5,936 nucleotides of DNA from an uncultured Dyadobacter sp. (lineage in GTDB: Bacteria > Bacteroidota > Bacteroidia > Cytophagales > Spirosomataceae): positions 1-5,936 of the forward strand of contig CAMLNK010000293.1 of NCBI GenBank assembly GCA_946481035.1. Reading direction: 5' to 3'. The stretch's first letter is position 1. Every line of letters starts with the position of its first letter. Made by a program: the position numbers and the translations under genes. Of this stretch, positions 1 to 5,936 are shown in pieces. The notes beneath the pieces are model-generated. The model saw only the letters and a program-made list of their open reading frames with translations, was not told the origin of the DNA and made no database searches.

Positions 1-1479
1 ATTGGGTACAATGCTGTTCGAGCTGGTGTTGTTCAGGCCGAAGCGGAAATTCACATGTTCGTTGCCTCCCGTAAACGAAAGGGAGTTGACGTAGTTGGTA
101 CCGGTGCGGTAGAAGTTTTTCAGATTGTTTTTCTGAGGCGAATAGGGACGTTCCACACCATCGAACTGGATTACCGGCGTACCATCCATTTTCGCACCGT
201 ACGACAAGCGGCCTGAGCTCTTCGCCTTATCCTTGTCTGCCGGTTTCACACCGTCCACCCCCTGGCCGTATTCATATTGCCAGTCAGGAATGATCGAAAG
301 GTTGTCCACCGAGAAGTTGCCATTGTATTCCACGCCGATGCCTTTTTGCGCACGCCCTTTTTTGGTGGTAATCAAAATCACACCATTGGAAGCACGGGCA
401 CCGTAAAGCGCCGCAGCAGGGCCGCCTTTCAAAACGCTGATCGACTCGATATCGTCGGGGTTGATACCACCGATACCGTCACCGCGGTCGGTGTTGTTAC
501 CGTTACCATCCGAAGCATTACCGCCGCCCGGAACGCTGTTATCCATCGGCATACCGTTGATCACGTACAAAGGCTGGTTGTTACCGCTCAAAGAACCATT
601 ACCACGGATGATAATGCGGCTGGAACCACCAGGGCCCGTCGACATACCAGTTGCGTTCACCCCCGCGATCTTACCTGTCAATGCATTCGCCACGTTGTTT
701 TCACGGGCTTGCGTAAACTCGCTTCCTTTCACTTCGGTCACTGCGTAGGCCAGCGCTTTTTTCTCTTTGGAAATACCCAAAGCCGTTACAACGACCTCGT
801 TCAGCGCTTTGGCCTCAGGAGCCAGCTGTACGTCCACGCTGGTTTGGCTGCCTACCGTAACTTCCTGTGTAGTATACCCTACAAAGCTGAAAACCAGAAC
901 GGCAGTTGCAACCTCGCCGTCGGGAATATCCAGAAAAAATTTACCTTCCGCATCACTGGAAGTACCTCTTTGCGTGCCCTTCACGAGTACGCTCACGCCC
1001 GGGAGGCCGGCGCCGGTCTCGTCCTTTACGCTTCCTGTGACGTTGCGCTTAGGCGAGGTTTTGATAGCATTTTCTTCAACAGGTGCTTGTTCGCGGCGCA
1101 GGATAATGCGGTCCTGTACCACTTCGTAAGTAACTTTATGCGGGGTCAGAATTTTACTGAGAACTTCGGATAACGATTCGTCCTGAAATTTATAGGATGC
1201 TTTCTGATTGTTGAAGATCTGAGGGTTGTACATGAACTTAACCTTCGTCACATTCTCGATCTTTTCCAATGCCTTGTCAATCTCGGAATTGGCTAAACGC
1301 AAAGTCACTTTTTGTTCTAACACACGCTGTCCGCGCACGTCGTTCGCATGAACGAAAGTGCTGAACGCGATGGAGAGCAGGGCTTGATACAGAGTAATGC
1401 GCATGATTTTCTGTAAAGCATGGTGAAATTGTACTCTTTTTGACATAATTTTGATTTTTGTCGGGTTAAAATTCGGCAT
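1..1479 (-). CDS. SusC/RagA-type TonB-dependent outer-membrane receptor with STN domain, 3'-truncated by window edge
   Basis: The frame is open without interruption to base 1, giving 493 N-terminal residues of a protein that is usually about 1,000-1,150 long. Counting from the ATG at 1479, a signal peptide ends near residue 45 (hydrophobic ITLYQALLSIAF, then FVHA). An STN (secretin/TonB short N-terminal) domain covers about 54-129. A carboxypeptidase-regulatory-like beta-sandwich covers about 147-221 (VTGSVKDETGAGLPGVSVLVKGT, then FVGYTTQEV). The link NEVVVTALG lies at 227-235, and the plug at about 240-377 carries the SusC hallmarks LTGKIAGV, RIIIRGNGS, LYVINGMP, SVLKGGPAAALYGARASNG and VILITTKKG. 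SusC proteins import oligomers with a SusD lipoprotein; the STN domain indicates signalling to the FecR encoded upstream. A SusD gene is expected beyond the left edge. The substrate cannot be inferred. An in-frame ATG at 1446 would shorten the n-region by 11 residues and is an equally possible start; an upstream in-frame TAA closes the frame. Confidence 0.95.
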   Translation of the reverse strand, partial: MPNFNPTKIKIMSKRVQFHHALQKIMRITLYQALLSIAFSTFVHANDVRGQRVLEQKVTLRLANSEIDKALEKIENVTKVKFMYNPQIFNNQKASYKFQDESLSEVLSKILTPHKVTYEVVQDRIILRREQAPVEENAIKTSPKRNVTGSVKDETGAGLPGVSVLVKGTQRGTSSDAEGKFFLDIPDGEVATAVLVFSFVGYTTQEVTVGSQTSVDVQLAPEAKALNEVVVTALGISKEKKALAYAVTEVKGSEFTQARENNVANALTGKIAGVNATGMSTGPGGSSRIIIRGNGSLSGNNQPLYVINGMPMDNSVPGGGNASDGNGNNTDRGDGIGGINPDDIESISVLKGGPAAALYGARASNGVILITTKKGRAQKGIGVEYNGNFSVDNLSIIPDWQYEYGQGVDGVKPADKDKAKSSGRLSYGAKMDGTPVIQFDGVERPYSPQKNNLKNFYRTGTNYVNSLSFTGGNEHVNFRFGLNNTSSNSIVPN

Positions 1480-1655
1480 AATGATTCCCACAGCAGCCTC
1501 ATTCAGATGCTGTTAAGCGTACACAAGCATGGGGATTGATCGGGTCGGTGGTGTTGCAGCATCATCGACCTTTTTTTGGAATAGTAATCAGTAGCGGTTT
1601 TGGGTCATAGGCACGGGTGAATTTGTCATAAAGTATTGAGAGAAAGGTATTTTCA

Positions 1656-2753
1656 TTAACATCCTTTACTGTTGATGATGATGCTGGCATCGAGCTGTTC
1701 ATATTGTGCGCCGATCGTCTTGCAAATCAGATTGATCTTCTCGAACAGCGGCTCGTCGGAGAGTGAAGCGGTGAGGTAGCAGTTCTGCATTACTTCCGCA
1801 TCGAATACGATCTTCACACCATATGATTTTTCCAATGCCGCAAATACTTCGGTGATGGGCGTTCCCTTGAATTCAAATGACTGTCTCTGTATGGGTAATT
1901 CCAGGAGTTTCGGGTCCGGAACCAGGCTTCTGGTGAGTCGTAACTCATTGGGTGCGAATGTGATCTGCTGGTTGGGCGTCAGTACCATTCCACCGAGTTT
2001 GTCATCCGCATGCTGGCTCGCAATTGCTTCCTTCGTCATCGGGAAGACCGATACCTTACCCGTTTTGACCACCACTTTCACCTCCTGATCGTCGAACGCG
2101 CTCACTTTGAAGCTCGTACCCAACACCTTGGTCGCCAGCGTATGTGCATACACGTAGAAGGGTTTGTCGGGATTTTTGGCCACTTCAAAAAACGCTTCAC
2201 CTCTAAGGAACACCTCCCGCTTGCGGCCCTCGAAGCGGCGCGGGTAGGTAATGCGGCTGTCGGGCTGCAAAAGCACCGAGCTGCCATCTTCCAGGATCAC
2301 CAGTTTCGCCTCGTCCCCTGTGTTCACCGCCTCGATCAGCGGCTCTTTAATCTGGCTGAGGATCACCTTATATTGGTCCGACTGCTTCTGCGACAACGTC
2401 TGCTTGTTATACCACCATCCGGCGAACATCAGGATTAGCACCGAGGCTGCCATATGGTACCAGTTGGGCCTGAAACGCAGCCAAACCGCCGATTTTTTTG
2501 CATTGTTTTCGCCGATCGCGTGCGAGAGCCTGTAAATTTCATTAGCCACTTCCTCATCCGAAATGCGATCGAATGCCGCTTCCGTCGCCGCCAGAAAATT
2601 TCGGGCGCGATCAACGAGATCCTGTTTGTCCGGATTGTGTTCCAGCCATTCGGTCCATGCGGCTTCATCGGCGGGGTTGTTGAACAACACCCAGCGTCTG
2701 AAAGATGGATCGGCGGCCAGTTCCTCCGGAAGAAAATTGCGGTAATGAAGCAT
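1656..2753 (-). CDS. FecR-family anti-sigma factor, inner membrane
   Basis: This is a complete 365-residue protein with the usual Bacteroidota FecR layout. The cytoplasmic N-terminal part (about 1-95, with LPEELAADPSFRRWVL) should bind the ECF sigma factor. One membrane segment follows at about 98-115 (WYHMAASVLILMFAGWWY). The periplasmic FecR domain lies at about 145-237 (LEDGSSVLLQPDSRITYP, FLRGEAFFEVAKNPDKPF, VLGTSFKVSAF, VKTGKVSVF). A C-terminal DUF4974-like domain lies at about 293-365 (FKGTPITEVFAALEKSYGVKIVF); in the family this region is thought to contact the receptor's STN domain. The first possible start in this frame is TTG at 2762, three codons upstream and preceded by an in-frame TAG; I chose the ATG at 2753. 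The downstream susC-like gene is in the same direction after 176 bp, so co-transcription is possible. The cognate sigma is probably the ECF gene at 4059-4670, which is not adjacent. Confidence 0.93.
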   Translation of the reverse strand: MLHYRNFLPEELAADPSFRRWVLFNNPADEAAWTEWLEHNPDKQDLVDRARNFLAATEAAFDRISDEEVANEIYRLSHAIGENNAKKSAVWLRFRPNWYHMAASVLILMFAGWWYNKQTLSQKQSDQYKVILSQIKEPLIEAVNTGDEAKLVILEDGSSVLLQPDSRITYPRRFEGRKREVFLRGEAFFEVAKNPDKPFYVYAHTLATKVLGTSFKVSAFDDQEVKVVVKTGKVSVFPMTKEAIASQHADDKLGGMVLTPNQQITFAPNELRLTRSLVPDPKLLELPIQRQSFEFKGTPITEVFAALEKSYGVKIVFDAEVMQNCYLTASLSDEPLFEKINLICKTIGAQYEQLDASIIINSKGC

Positions 2754-2876
2754 ATCAGGCAAATAATAATATGGCTAATTTTAATAAGGATGCGAGAACA
2801 TTGGGTCAATACTCTCCTTTTGGAAATTAATTTTTGAAAAAATTTGGCTGGGCGAATAAAATATGGCCAAAGCGGC

Positions 2877-2906
2877 TTGGAACCGCATTGAGCTACCGTT
2901 AGTTTG
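2877..2906 (+). promoter_or_regulatory. Candidate Bacteroidota promoter for the peptidase/membrane-protein pair
   Basis: The -33-like TTG (2877-2879) is followed after 19 bases by TTAGTTTG (2899-2906). The Bacteroidota primary sigma consensus is TTTG or TTG, about 19-21 bases, then TAnnTTTG, so the -7 element has one mismatch. A start of transcription near 2913 would leave a leader of about 130 nt before the ATG at 3044. The rest of the 2754-3043 divergent gap holds no ORF or strong repeat that I can support. This is a match by eye, and chance matches are common in AT-rich gaps. Confidence 0.25.
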
Positions 2907-3043
2907 GCGATACCTACCTATTATTCATTGGTTGATTTTTATAGGATCTAAAACTTGATTTCCTGAATATCATTGCGCAGCTTTGAAGAGTAATTGAAGA
3001 TGTTTCTGGAAAATGGATTATTAACTTAGATCAGGAAACTGCC

Positions 3044-3541
3044 ATGAAATACTGCATAACGCCGGACTATCAAAGAGCGAAAGGTGAGGCCATTCACCTG
3101 CTGCAACAGTTTGGATTGGAGAAGCCGCCCGTCAATCCGATGGAAATCGCTCAGCACCTTGGTGTGAAGGTTTCATTTGTTGAATTCGAGAAAAATCTCA
3201 ACAACATTTCAGGTTTTTATGATTTTGAGGAGGATACCATCTTTGTGAACATGAATGAGTATCCTTTGAGGCAAACTTTTACGATTGCTCACGAACTTGG
3301 GCACAGGATATTGCATGCCGAATGGGCGAAGTCTTCCGATTATAAAGTGCTCATGCGTGAGGATACGGGTACGATCGATCCCAAGGAAGCGGAAGCCAAT
3401 ACTTTCGCAGCCAACCTGCTGGTTCCACGGTTTATGCTGGACAAGTATTGGGAAGGGTTGCCGGTTATCCAGCTTTCGCTGCTATTTGTGGTGTCGGTTC
3501 CTGTAATTAAAAACCGGATTTCCTTTGAATATGGAGCTTAG
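3044..3541 (+). CDS. Stand-alone ImmA/IrrE-family zinc metallopeptidase (M78 / DUF955 type)
   Basis: The product has 165 residues, the size of a stand-alone ImmA-like peptidase. The zinc signature is HELGH at 83-87, inside FTIAHELGHRILHAE; a third ligand is expected in KEAEANTFAANLLVP (E115 or E117). The N-terminal half has the family's typical form (EAIHLLQQFGLEKPPVNPMEIAQHLGVKV, then a beta-rich FYDFEEDTIFVN). The C-terminal LSLLFVVSVPVIKNRISFEYGA matches the family's usual ending, so the gene looks intact. Known members cleave or inactivate partner regulators: ImmA of ICEBs1 cleaves the repressor ImmR, and IrrE of Deinococcus acts on DdrO. No XRE/HTH repressor gene or fused HTH is visible here, so the target is unknown. 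AGGAAA at 3033-3038 is a plausible ribosome binding site 5 nt before the ATG. The 3' end overlaps the next gene by 11 nt, which suggests coupled translation. Confidence 0.9.
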   Translation: MKYCITPDYQRAKGEAIHLLQQFGLEKPPVNPMEIAQHLGVKVSFVEFEKNLNNISGFYDFEEDTIFVNMNEYPLRQTFTIAHELGHRILHAEWAKSSDYKVLMREDTGTIDPKEAEANTFAANLLVPRFMLDKYWEGLPVIQLSLLFVVSVPVIKNRISFEYGA

Positions 3542-3911
3542 CAGAATTCAGGCCAAAAAAGGGATTGTAAAAAAGGACCAGAACGGCACATCATTAACAG
3601 AAAAGCAAGTCGCCGCCCATCAAATGGAGCTCGAAATTACCAAAGAGCAAAACCGGCATGAAAAGGATATGCGGAACACGGAGCTGGGTTTCCTGGGCTG
3701 GTTCTTCGGCGATGGACGTAATACGCAAACATTCGTTGCATTAATGGCTGTCTTTTTAGGATTGTTAATATTTGCTACCTGCCTTTTTGCAGCATACAGG
3801 AAACCTGACGAAGCACATTTCTGGTCCGATGCCGGTTTGAAATCGTTGGCATTTGCCGGTACTTCACTGGGGTATTTGTTTGGGAGGGGGATGATTGGTA
3901 GTAGGAAGTAA
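3531..3911 (+). CDS. Small membrane protein of unknown function, overlapping the peptidase gene
   Basis: The product has 126 residues and I assign no function. Residues 1-55 are hydrophilic and charged, probably helical or coiled-coil (LTEKQVAAHQMELEITKEQ, then NRHEKDMRNTELG). A GFLGWFFGDG turn follows, then a clear membrane helix at about 66-89 (TFVALMAVFLGLLIFATCLFAAY). A weaker second hydrophobic segment lies at about 101-118 (AGLKSLAFAGTSLGYLFG) before a basic end (RGMIGSRK). With two crossings, both ends would lie on the same side. I recall similar short proteins with an ELG-LG-FG turn and a terminal LGYLFGK motif in mobile-element settings, but I cannot verify that here. The ATG at 3531 lies 11 nt inside the peptidase gene and has no clear ribosome binding site, which favours coupled translation; a TTG at 3525 is in frame and would add two residues. 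It could be a holin-like or toxin-like effector, or a membrane anchor or substrate for the peptidase. Confidence 0.75.
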   Translation: MELSRIQAKKGIVKKDQNGTSLTEKQVAAHQMELEITKEQNRHEKDMRNTELGFLGWFFGDGRNTQTFVALMAVFLGLLIFATCLFAAYRKPDEAHFWSDAGLKSLAFAGTSLGYLFGRGMIGSRK

Positions 3912-3934
3912 TTTAGTAGTGTGCTGTCGGTAAA

Positions 3935-3954
3935 CCGGAAAGCGATCTTTGCGG
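3935..3954. terminator. Weak hairpin in the convergent gap, possible bidirectional terminator
   Basis: CCGGAAAG (3935-3942) and CTTTGCGG (3947-3954) can form an 8-bp stem with one mismatch and a 4-nt loop. It lies between the membrane-protein stop at 3911 and the sigma-factor stop at 4059, where a shared terminator would be useful. No proper U-tract follows in either direction (minus-strand reading gives only TTTAC), so efficient intrinsic termination is doubtful. Confidence 0.2.
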
Positions 3955-4058
3955 GGTTGGCAGAGAATGACGGCACGGGGTGTGAGTGACGTATATGAAT
4001 CTACGTTTAGAAAATATTCGGTGGCGCATTTTGGACACTGAAAGCCTGTGTCGGGAAT

Positions 4059-4670
4059 CTAGAATTGCAGCGCGAAGCAAAGCAGCAGCAAATTGCTGAT
4101 TGGATGAATGTGCTGTTTGAGTGCTGTGATTGCTTTGAAAAGGAGGTTGGCTACGGATTGCCTGTTAACTTGCATGAGATCGGCGATCTGTTCGTTGTCC
4201 ATGCCTTCAAAGTATTTGAGGAAAACGGCCTCTTTCTGGCGGCGGGGCAGCTCTTCAATGGCGCAGCGTACCTTGACCTGGTTTTCGCTCAATAGTTCGT
4301 TACGTTCAATTTCGGTTTCGACCGTCTGATAATCGGAAACCTGGCTGGCTTCGTCGATGTCCAGAAATGGATGGGATCCGTTGCTGCGGCGGAACTCCTG
4401 CATGAGCTGGTTGCGCAACGCGCGCAGGAAGTAAATGGTAACGAACTGGATTTGAATGTTCTGGCGACGTTCCCAGATATGGATCATCAGGTCCTGGATA
4501 GCATCTTTGATGAACTCCCTGTCGGAGGTGAAATTGCAGGCGTAATTGAACAGCGTACGGTATTGCTTGTCGGCTAGCTGGCAAAATGCCAGACTGTCCC
4601 CGGCCTGGCTTTGATGCCAGAGATTGATAAGAACTTCATTCTCCTCAGCGATACGTTGTTTCTTGTTCAA
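4059..4670 (-). CDS. ECF-type RNA polymerase sigma factor, FecI-like
   Basis: The product has 203 residues and the two sigma-70 domains of an extracytoplasmic-function factor. Region 2 spans about 26-95 (LFNYACNFTSDREFIKDAIQ, then DLMIHIWERR and FLRALRNQLMQEFRR) and binds core polymerase and the -10 element. Region 4 spans about 137-187 (IEELPRRQKEAVFLKYFEGM, then the helix-turn-helix NEQIADLMQVNRQSVANLLF) and recognises the -35 element. The C-terminus is unusually hydrophobic (ISNLLLLCFALQF). The start is TTG at 4670: the first ATG-encoded Met comes at residue 62, inside region 2, and an in-frame TAA lies six codons upstream, so no ATG start is possible. In this phylum such factors usually sit next to fecR and a susC/susD pair and activate that locus when the cognate receptor is loaded. 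Here fecR and the receptor lie about 1.3 kb further along the same strand, beyond two genes of opposite orientation. Confidence 0.9.
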   Translation of the reverse strand: MNKKQRIAEENEVLINLWHQSQAGDSLAFCQLADKQYRTLFNYACNFTSDREFIKDAIQDLMIHIWERRQNIQIQFVTIYFLRALRNQLMQEFRRSNGSHPFLDIDEASQVSDYQTVETEIERNELLSENQVKVRCAIEELPRRQKEAVFLKYFEGMDNEQIADLMQVNRQSVANLLFKAITALKQHIHPISNLLLLCFALQF

Positions 4671-4682
4671 TTCTTGTCGGGT

Positions 4683-4701
4683 CAGTTAAACAAATTAACT
4701 G
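4683..4701 (-). promoter_or_regulatory. 7-bp inverted repeat just upstream of the sigma-factor start, candidate operator
   Basis: CAGTTAA (4683-4689) and TTAACTG (4695-4701) are perfect inverted arms around a 5-nt spacer, ending 12 nt before the TTG start at 4670. On the minus strand the spacer region reads TTAATTTG, one mismatch from the Bacteroidota -7 consensus TAnnTTTG, with a T-run about 20 nt upstream as the only -33 candidate. It could be an operator overlapping a promoter or a short leader hairpin. The length is modest for AT-rich DNA, so chance is possible. Confidence 0.3.
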
Positions 4702-4845
4702 TTTAATCGCCATAATCTAAAATATAAGTCCGACTTTATTTTTAGTGAGCGAATTTAATCCTGGTGAATTGTATTATTCCGAAATAAAAGTTTGAAAAAG
4801 TAGCGTAAGTGGCTGGCTGGCGCGGAATAGTTACTTTGGGGAATA

Positions 4846-4938
4846 GGAGGAAAGGGAGGAAAGGGAGGATGGAGGAAAGGGAGAAAGTAATATTACAAAT
4901 CCCCTTTCCTCCCCTTCCTCCCTTTCCTCCTTTCCTCC
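4846..4938. repeat. Purine/pyrimidine inverted repeat, 3 direct + 3 inverted copies of GGAGGAAAGG
   Basis: GGAGGAAAGG occurs exactly at 4846, 4855 and 4871, and its reverse complement CCTTTCCTCC at 4903, 4921 and 4929, so the two halves mirror each other. The left arm 4846-4887 is all purine except T4870, and 4900-4942 is all pyrimidine. The centre contains the perfect palindrome GTAATATTAC (4887-4896). The halves are imperfectly paired (left offsets 9 and 16 nt, right offsets 8 and 18 nt), as expected of an old or unstable element. As single-stranded DNA or RNA it would form a long stable stem; as duplex it could form a cruciform or triplex. It lies at the exact point where leucyl-tRNA synthetase similarity begins. 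It has no U-tract and is not a standard terminator. Whether other copies exist in the genome cannot be seen here. Confidence 0.85.
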
Positions 4939-4942
4939 TTCT

Positions 4943-5936
4943 ATCGAAGTGTTCACAACCCGCGTCGACACGATTTACGGCGTTACGTTCATGGTGATCG
5001 CGCCGGAGCATGAGCTGGTGGATGTGATCACGACGCCGGAGCAGCGCGCTGAAATCGATGCGTACATTGCCATGACCCAGAAGAAATCGGAGCGCGACCG
5101 GATGTCGGATGTGAAAACGGTATCGGGTGCATTCACGGGCGCGTATGTGATCAATCCGTTCAGCGGGGAGAAGGTGCCGGTGTTCATTGCGGATTACGTA
5201 TTGGCAGGCTATGGAACGGGTGCGGTAATGGCCGTGCCGTCCGGCGACCAGCGCGACTGGAACTTCGCGAAGCATTTTAATTTGCCCATTATCCCGATCC
5301 TCGACGCGCAAAAGGACATTGAAACCCAGGCGGACGCGACGAAGGAAGGAAAATATATCAATTCAGGCATTATCGACGGGCTGACCTACAAAGAGGCTAC
5401 CGAAAAACTGATTAATGTGCTGGAAGAAAAAGGTTTAGGTAAAGGAAAAATCAACTATCGCCTGCGCGACGCGGTATTTAGCCGCCAGCGTTACTGGGGC
5501 GAGCCGGTGCCTGTGTATTATAAAAATGACAGCGAAGGCCAGCCGATACCTTACCTGCTCGACTTGAATGAGCTGCCCTTGAACCTGCCGGAAGTGGACA
5601 AATACCTGCCGACCGAAAACGGCGAGCCGCCGCTGGGCCGCGCGCACGGTTGGGAACATGGCTCGGGCAATGGCTACGAGCTGAGCACCATGCCGGGTTG
5701 GGCCGGCAGCAGCTGGTACTGGTACCGCTACATGGACCCCAAAAACGAAAACGAATTCGCCTCGAAAGAAGCCATCGGCTACTGGAAAGACGTGGATTTG
5801 TACATCGGCGGCACCGAGCATGCGACCGGCCATTTGTTGTACAGCCGTTTCTGGAATAAATTCATGAAAGACCGCGGCTTTGTGCAGGAAGAGGAGCCGT
5901 TCAAGAAGCTGATCAACCAGGGCATGATCCAGGGAC
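4943..5936 (+). CDS. leuS: Leucyl-tRNA synthetase, internal fragment (5' part missing, 3' cut by window edge)
   Basis: 331 uninterrupted codons match bacterial LeuRS, which charges tRNA-Leu with leucine. Similarity starts with [13 protein letters not shown], the threonine-rich strand of the CP1 editing domain, and continues through [15 protein letters not shown] (the editing-site Asp is kept; the usual neighbouring His is Gly), [20 protein letters not shown] where the catalytic core resumes, [15 protein letters not shown], and [18 protein letters not shown], ending at LINQGMIQG before the KMSKS loop. The first roughly 240-300 residues, including the HIGH motif and the first half of the Rossmann fold, are absent. 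The same frame stays open back to 4847 through the inverted repeat, closed by TAG at 4844, with no ATG before 4991, which lies inside the editing domain. No LeuRS coding is seen in 4671-4845. As it stands this cannot make a working synthetase; leuS is essential, so either a full copy exists elsewhere or the junction is artificial. Confidence 0.92.
   Translation, partial: MEVFTTRVDTIYGVTFMVIAPEHELVDVITTPEQRAEIDAYIAMTQKKSERDRMSDVKTVSGAFTGAYVINPFSGEKVPVFIADYVLAGYGTGAVMAVPSGDQRDWNFAKHFNLPIIPILDAQKDIETQADATKEGKYINSGIIDGLTYKEATEKLINVLEEKGLGKGKINYRLRDAVFSRQRYWGEPVPVYYKNDSEGQPIPYLLDLNELPLNLPEVDKYLPTENGEPPLGRAHGWEHGSGNGYELSTMPGWAGSSWYWYRYMDPKNENEFASKEAIGYWKDVDLYIGGTEHATGHLLYSRFWNKFMKDRGFVQEEEPFKKLINQGMIQG

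Noticed and set aside
303..560. Gly/Asn/Asp-rich stretch in the receptor plug (VPGGGNASDGNGNNTDRGDG)
   Set aside because: Such loops are common in SusC plug domains, and the frame and flanking motifs are intact, so it is not evidence of an insertion.
277..1173. A long plus-strand open frame of 298 codons
   Set aside because: It is antisense to the SusC-like gene, which shows signal peptide, STN, regulatory-like and plug motifs in order. The antisense product is rich in Arg/His/Thr and unrecognisable.
1490..1513. ACAGCA/TGCTGT 6-bp inverted arms with a 12-nt spacer upstream of the receptor start
   Set aside because: The arms are short, the spacer is long, and no promoter or operator match lies beside them. 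This is expected by chance.
2435..2809. A minus-strand frame starting at a TTG behind a good AAGGAGAG ribosome-binding-like site, with a hydrophobic N-terminus
   Set aside because: Nearly all of it lies inside fecR in another frame, and the protein after the first 25 residues is fecR shadow rich in Arg/Trp/Pro. The ribosome-binding-like sequence may be chance or may lie in the fecR leader.
4846..4938. Tandem repeats considered as a CRISPR array or minisatellite
   Set aside because: The copies are in two opposite orientations, 10 bp long, overlapping or nearly touching, with no unique spacers of constant size.
4742..5311. A minus-strand open frame of 189 codons with [12 protein letters not shown] stretches
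   Set aside because: It is antisense to clear LeuRS coding and its low-complexity part is the translated repeat. It resembles no protein family.

Overview
The window looks like chromosomal DNA from a Bacteroidota species, probably Cytophagales (Dyadobacter/Spirosoma type). The case rests on a SusC-type TonB-dependent receptor with an N-terminal STN domain, a FecR-type anti-sigma factor ending in a DUF4974-like domain, a FecI-like ECF sigma factor, and a leucyl-tRNA synthetase fragment with Bacteroidota-like wording. Shine-Dalgarno sites are mostly weak, which fits this phylum. The genus is an inference from memory of protein style.

Layout from left to right. (1) 1-1479, minus: the first 493 codons of a SusC-like outer-membrane receptor; the barrel runs off the left edge. 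(2) 1656-2753, minus: a complete FecR-like inner-membrane anti-sigma factor, 176 bp upstream of the receptor. (3) 2754-3043: a non-coding divergent region with a possible Bacteroidota promoter pointing right. (4) 3044-3911, plus: a stand-alone ImmA/IrrE (M78-type) zinc peptidase gene overlapping by 11 nt a gene for a 126-residue protein with one or two membrane segments. (5) 3912-4058: a short convergent gap with a weak hairpin. (6) 4059-4670, minus: an ECF sigma factor starting at TTG. (7) 4671-4845: its upstream region, with a 7-bp inverted repeat close to the start codon. (8) 4846-4938: a purine/pyrimidine inverted repeat made of three direct and three inverted copies of GGAGGAAAGG. (9) 4943-5936, plus: leucyl-tRNA synthetase from the start of its editing domain to the right edge, without its N-terminal part.

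The sigma factor, FecR and STN-bearing receptor fit a trans-envelope signalling system: substrate binding at the receptor signals through its periplasmic STN domain to FecR, which controls the sigma factor that transcribes the uptake locus. Here the sigma gene is separated from fecR by the oppositely oriented peptidase/membrane-protein pair, so sigma and anti-sigma cannot share a simple transcript.

The two points most worth a second look are the overlapping peptidase/membrane-protein pair, which has no recognisable repressor or antitoxin beside it, and the junction where leuS begins abruptly at the inverted repeat. That junction is either a real rearrangement or an assembly join at a repeated element; the sequence alone cannot decide. 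I found no rRNA, tRNA, CRISPR array, transposase or integrase.
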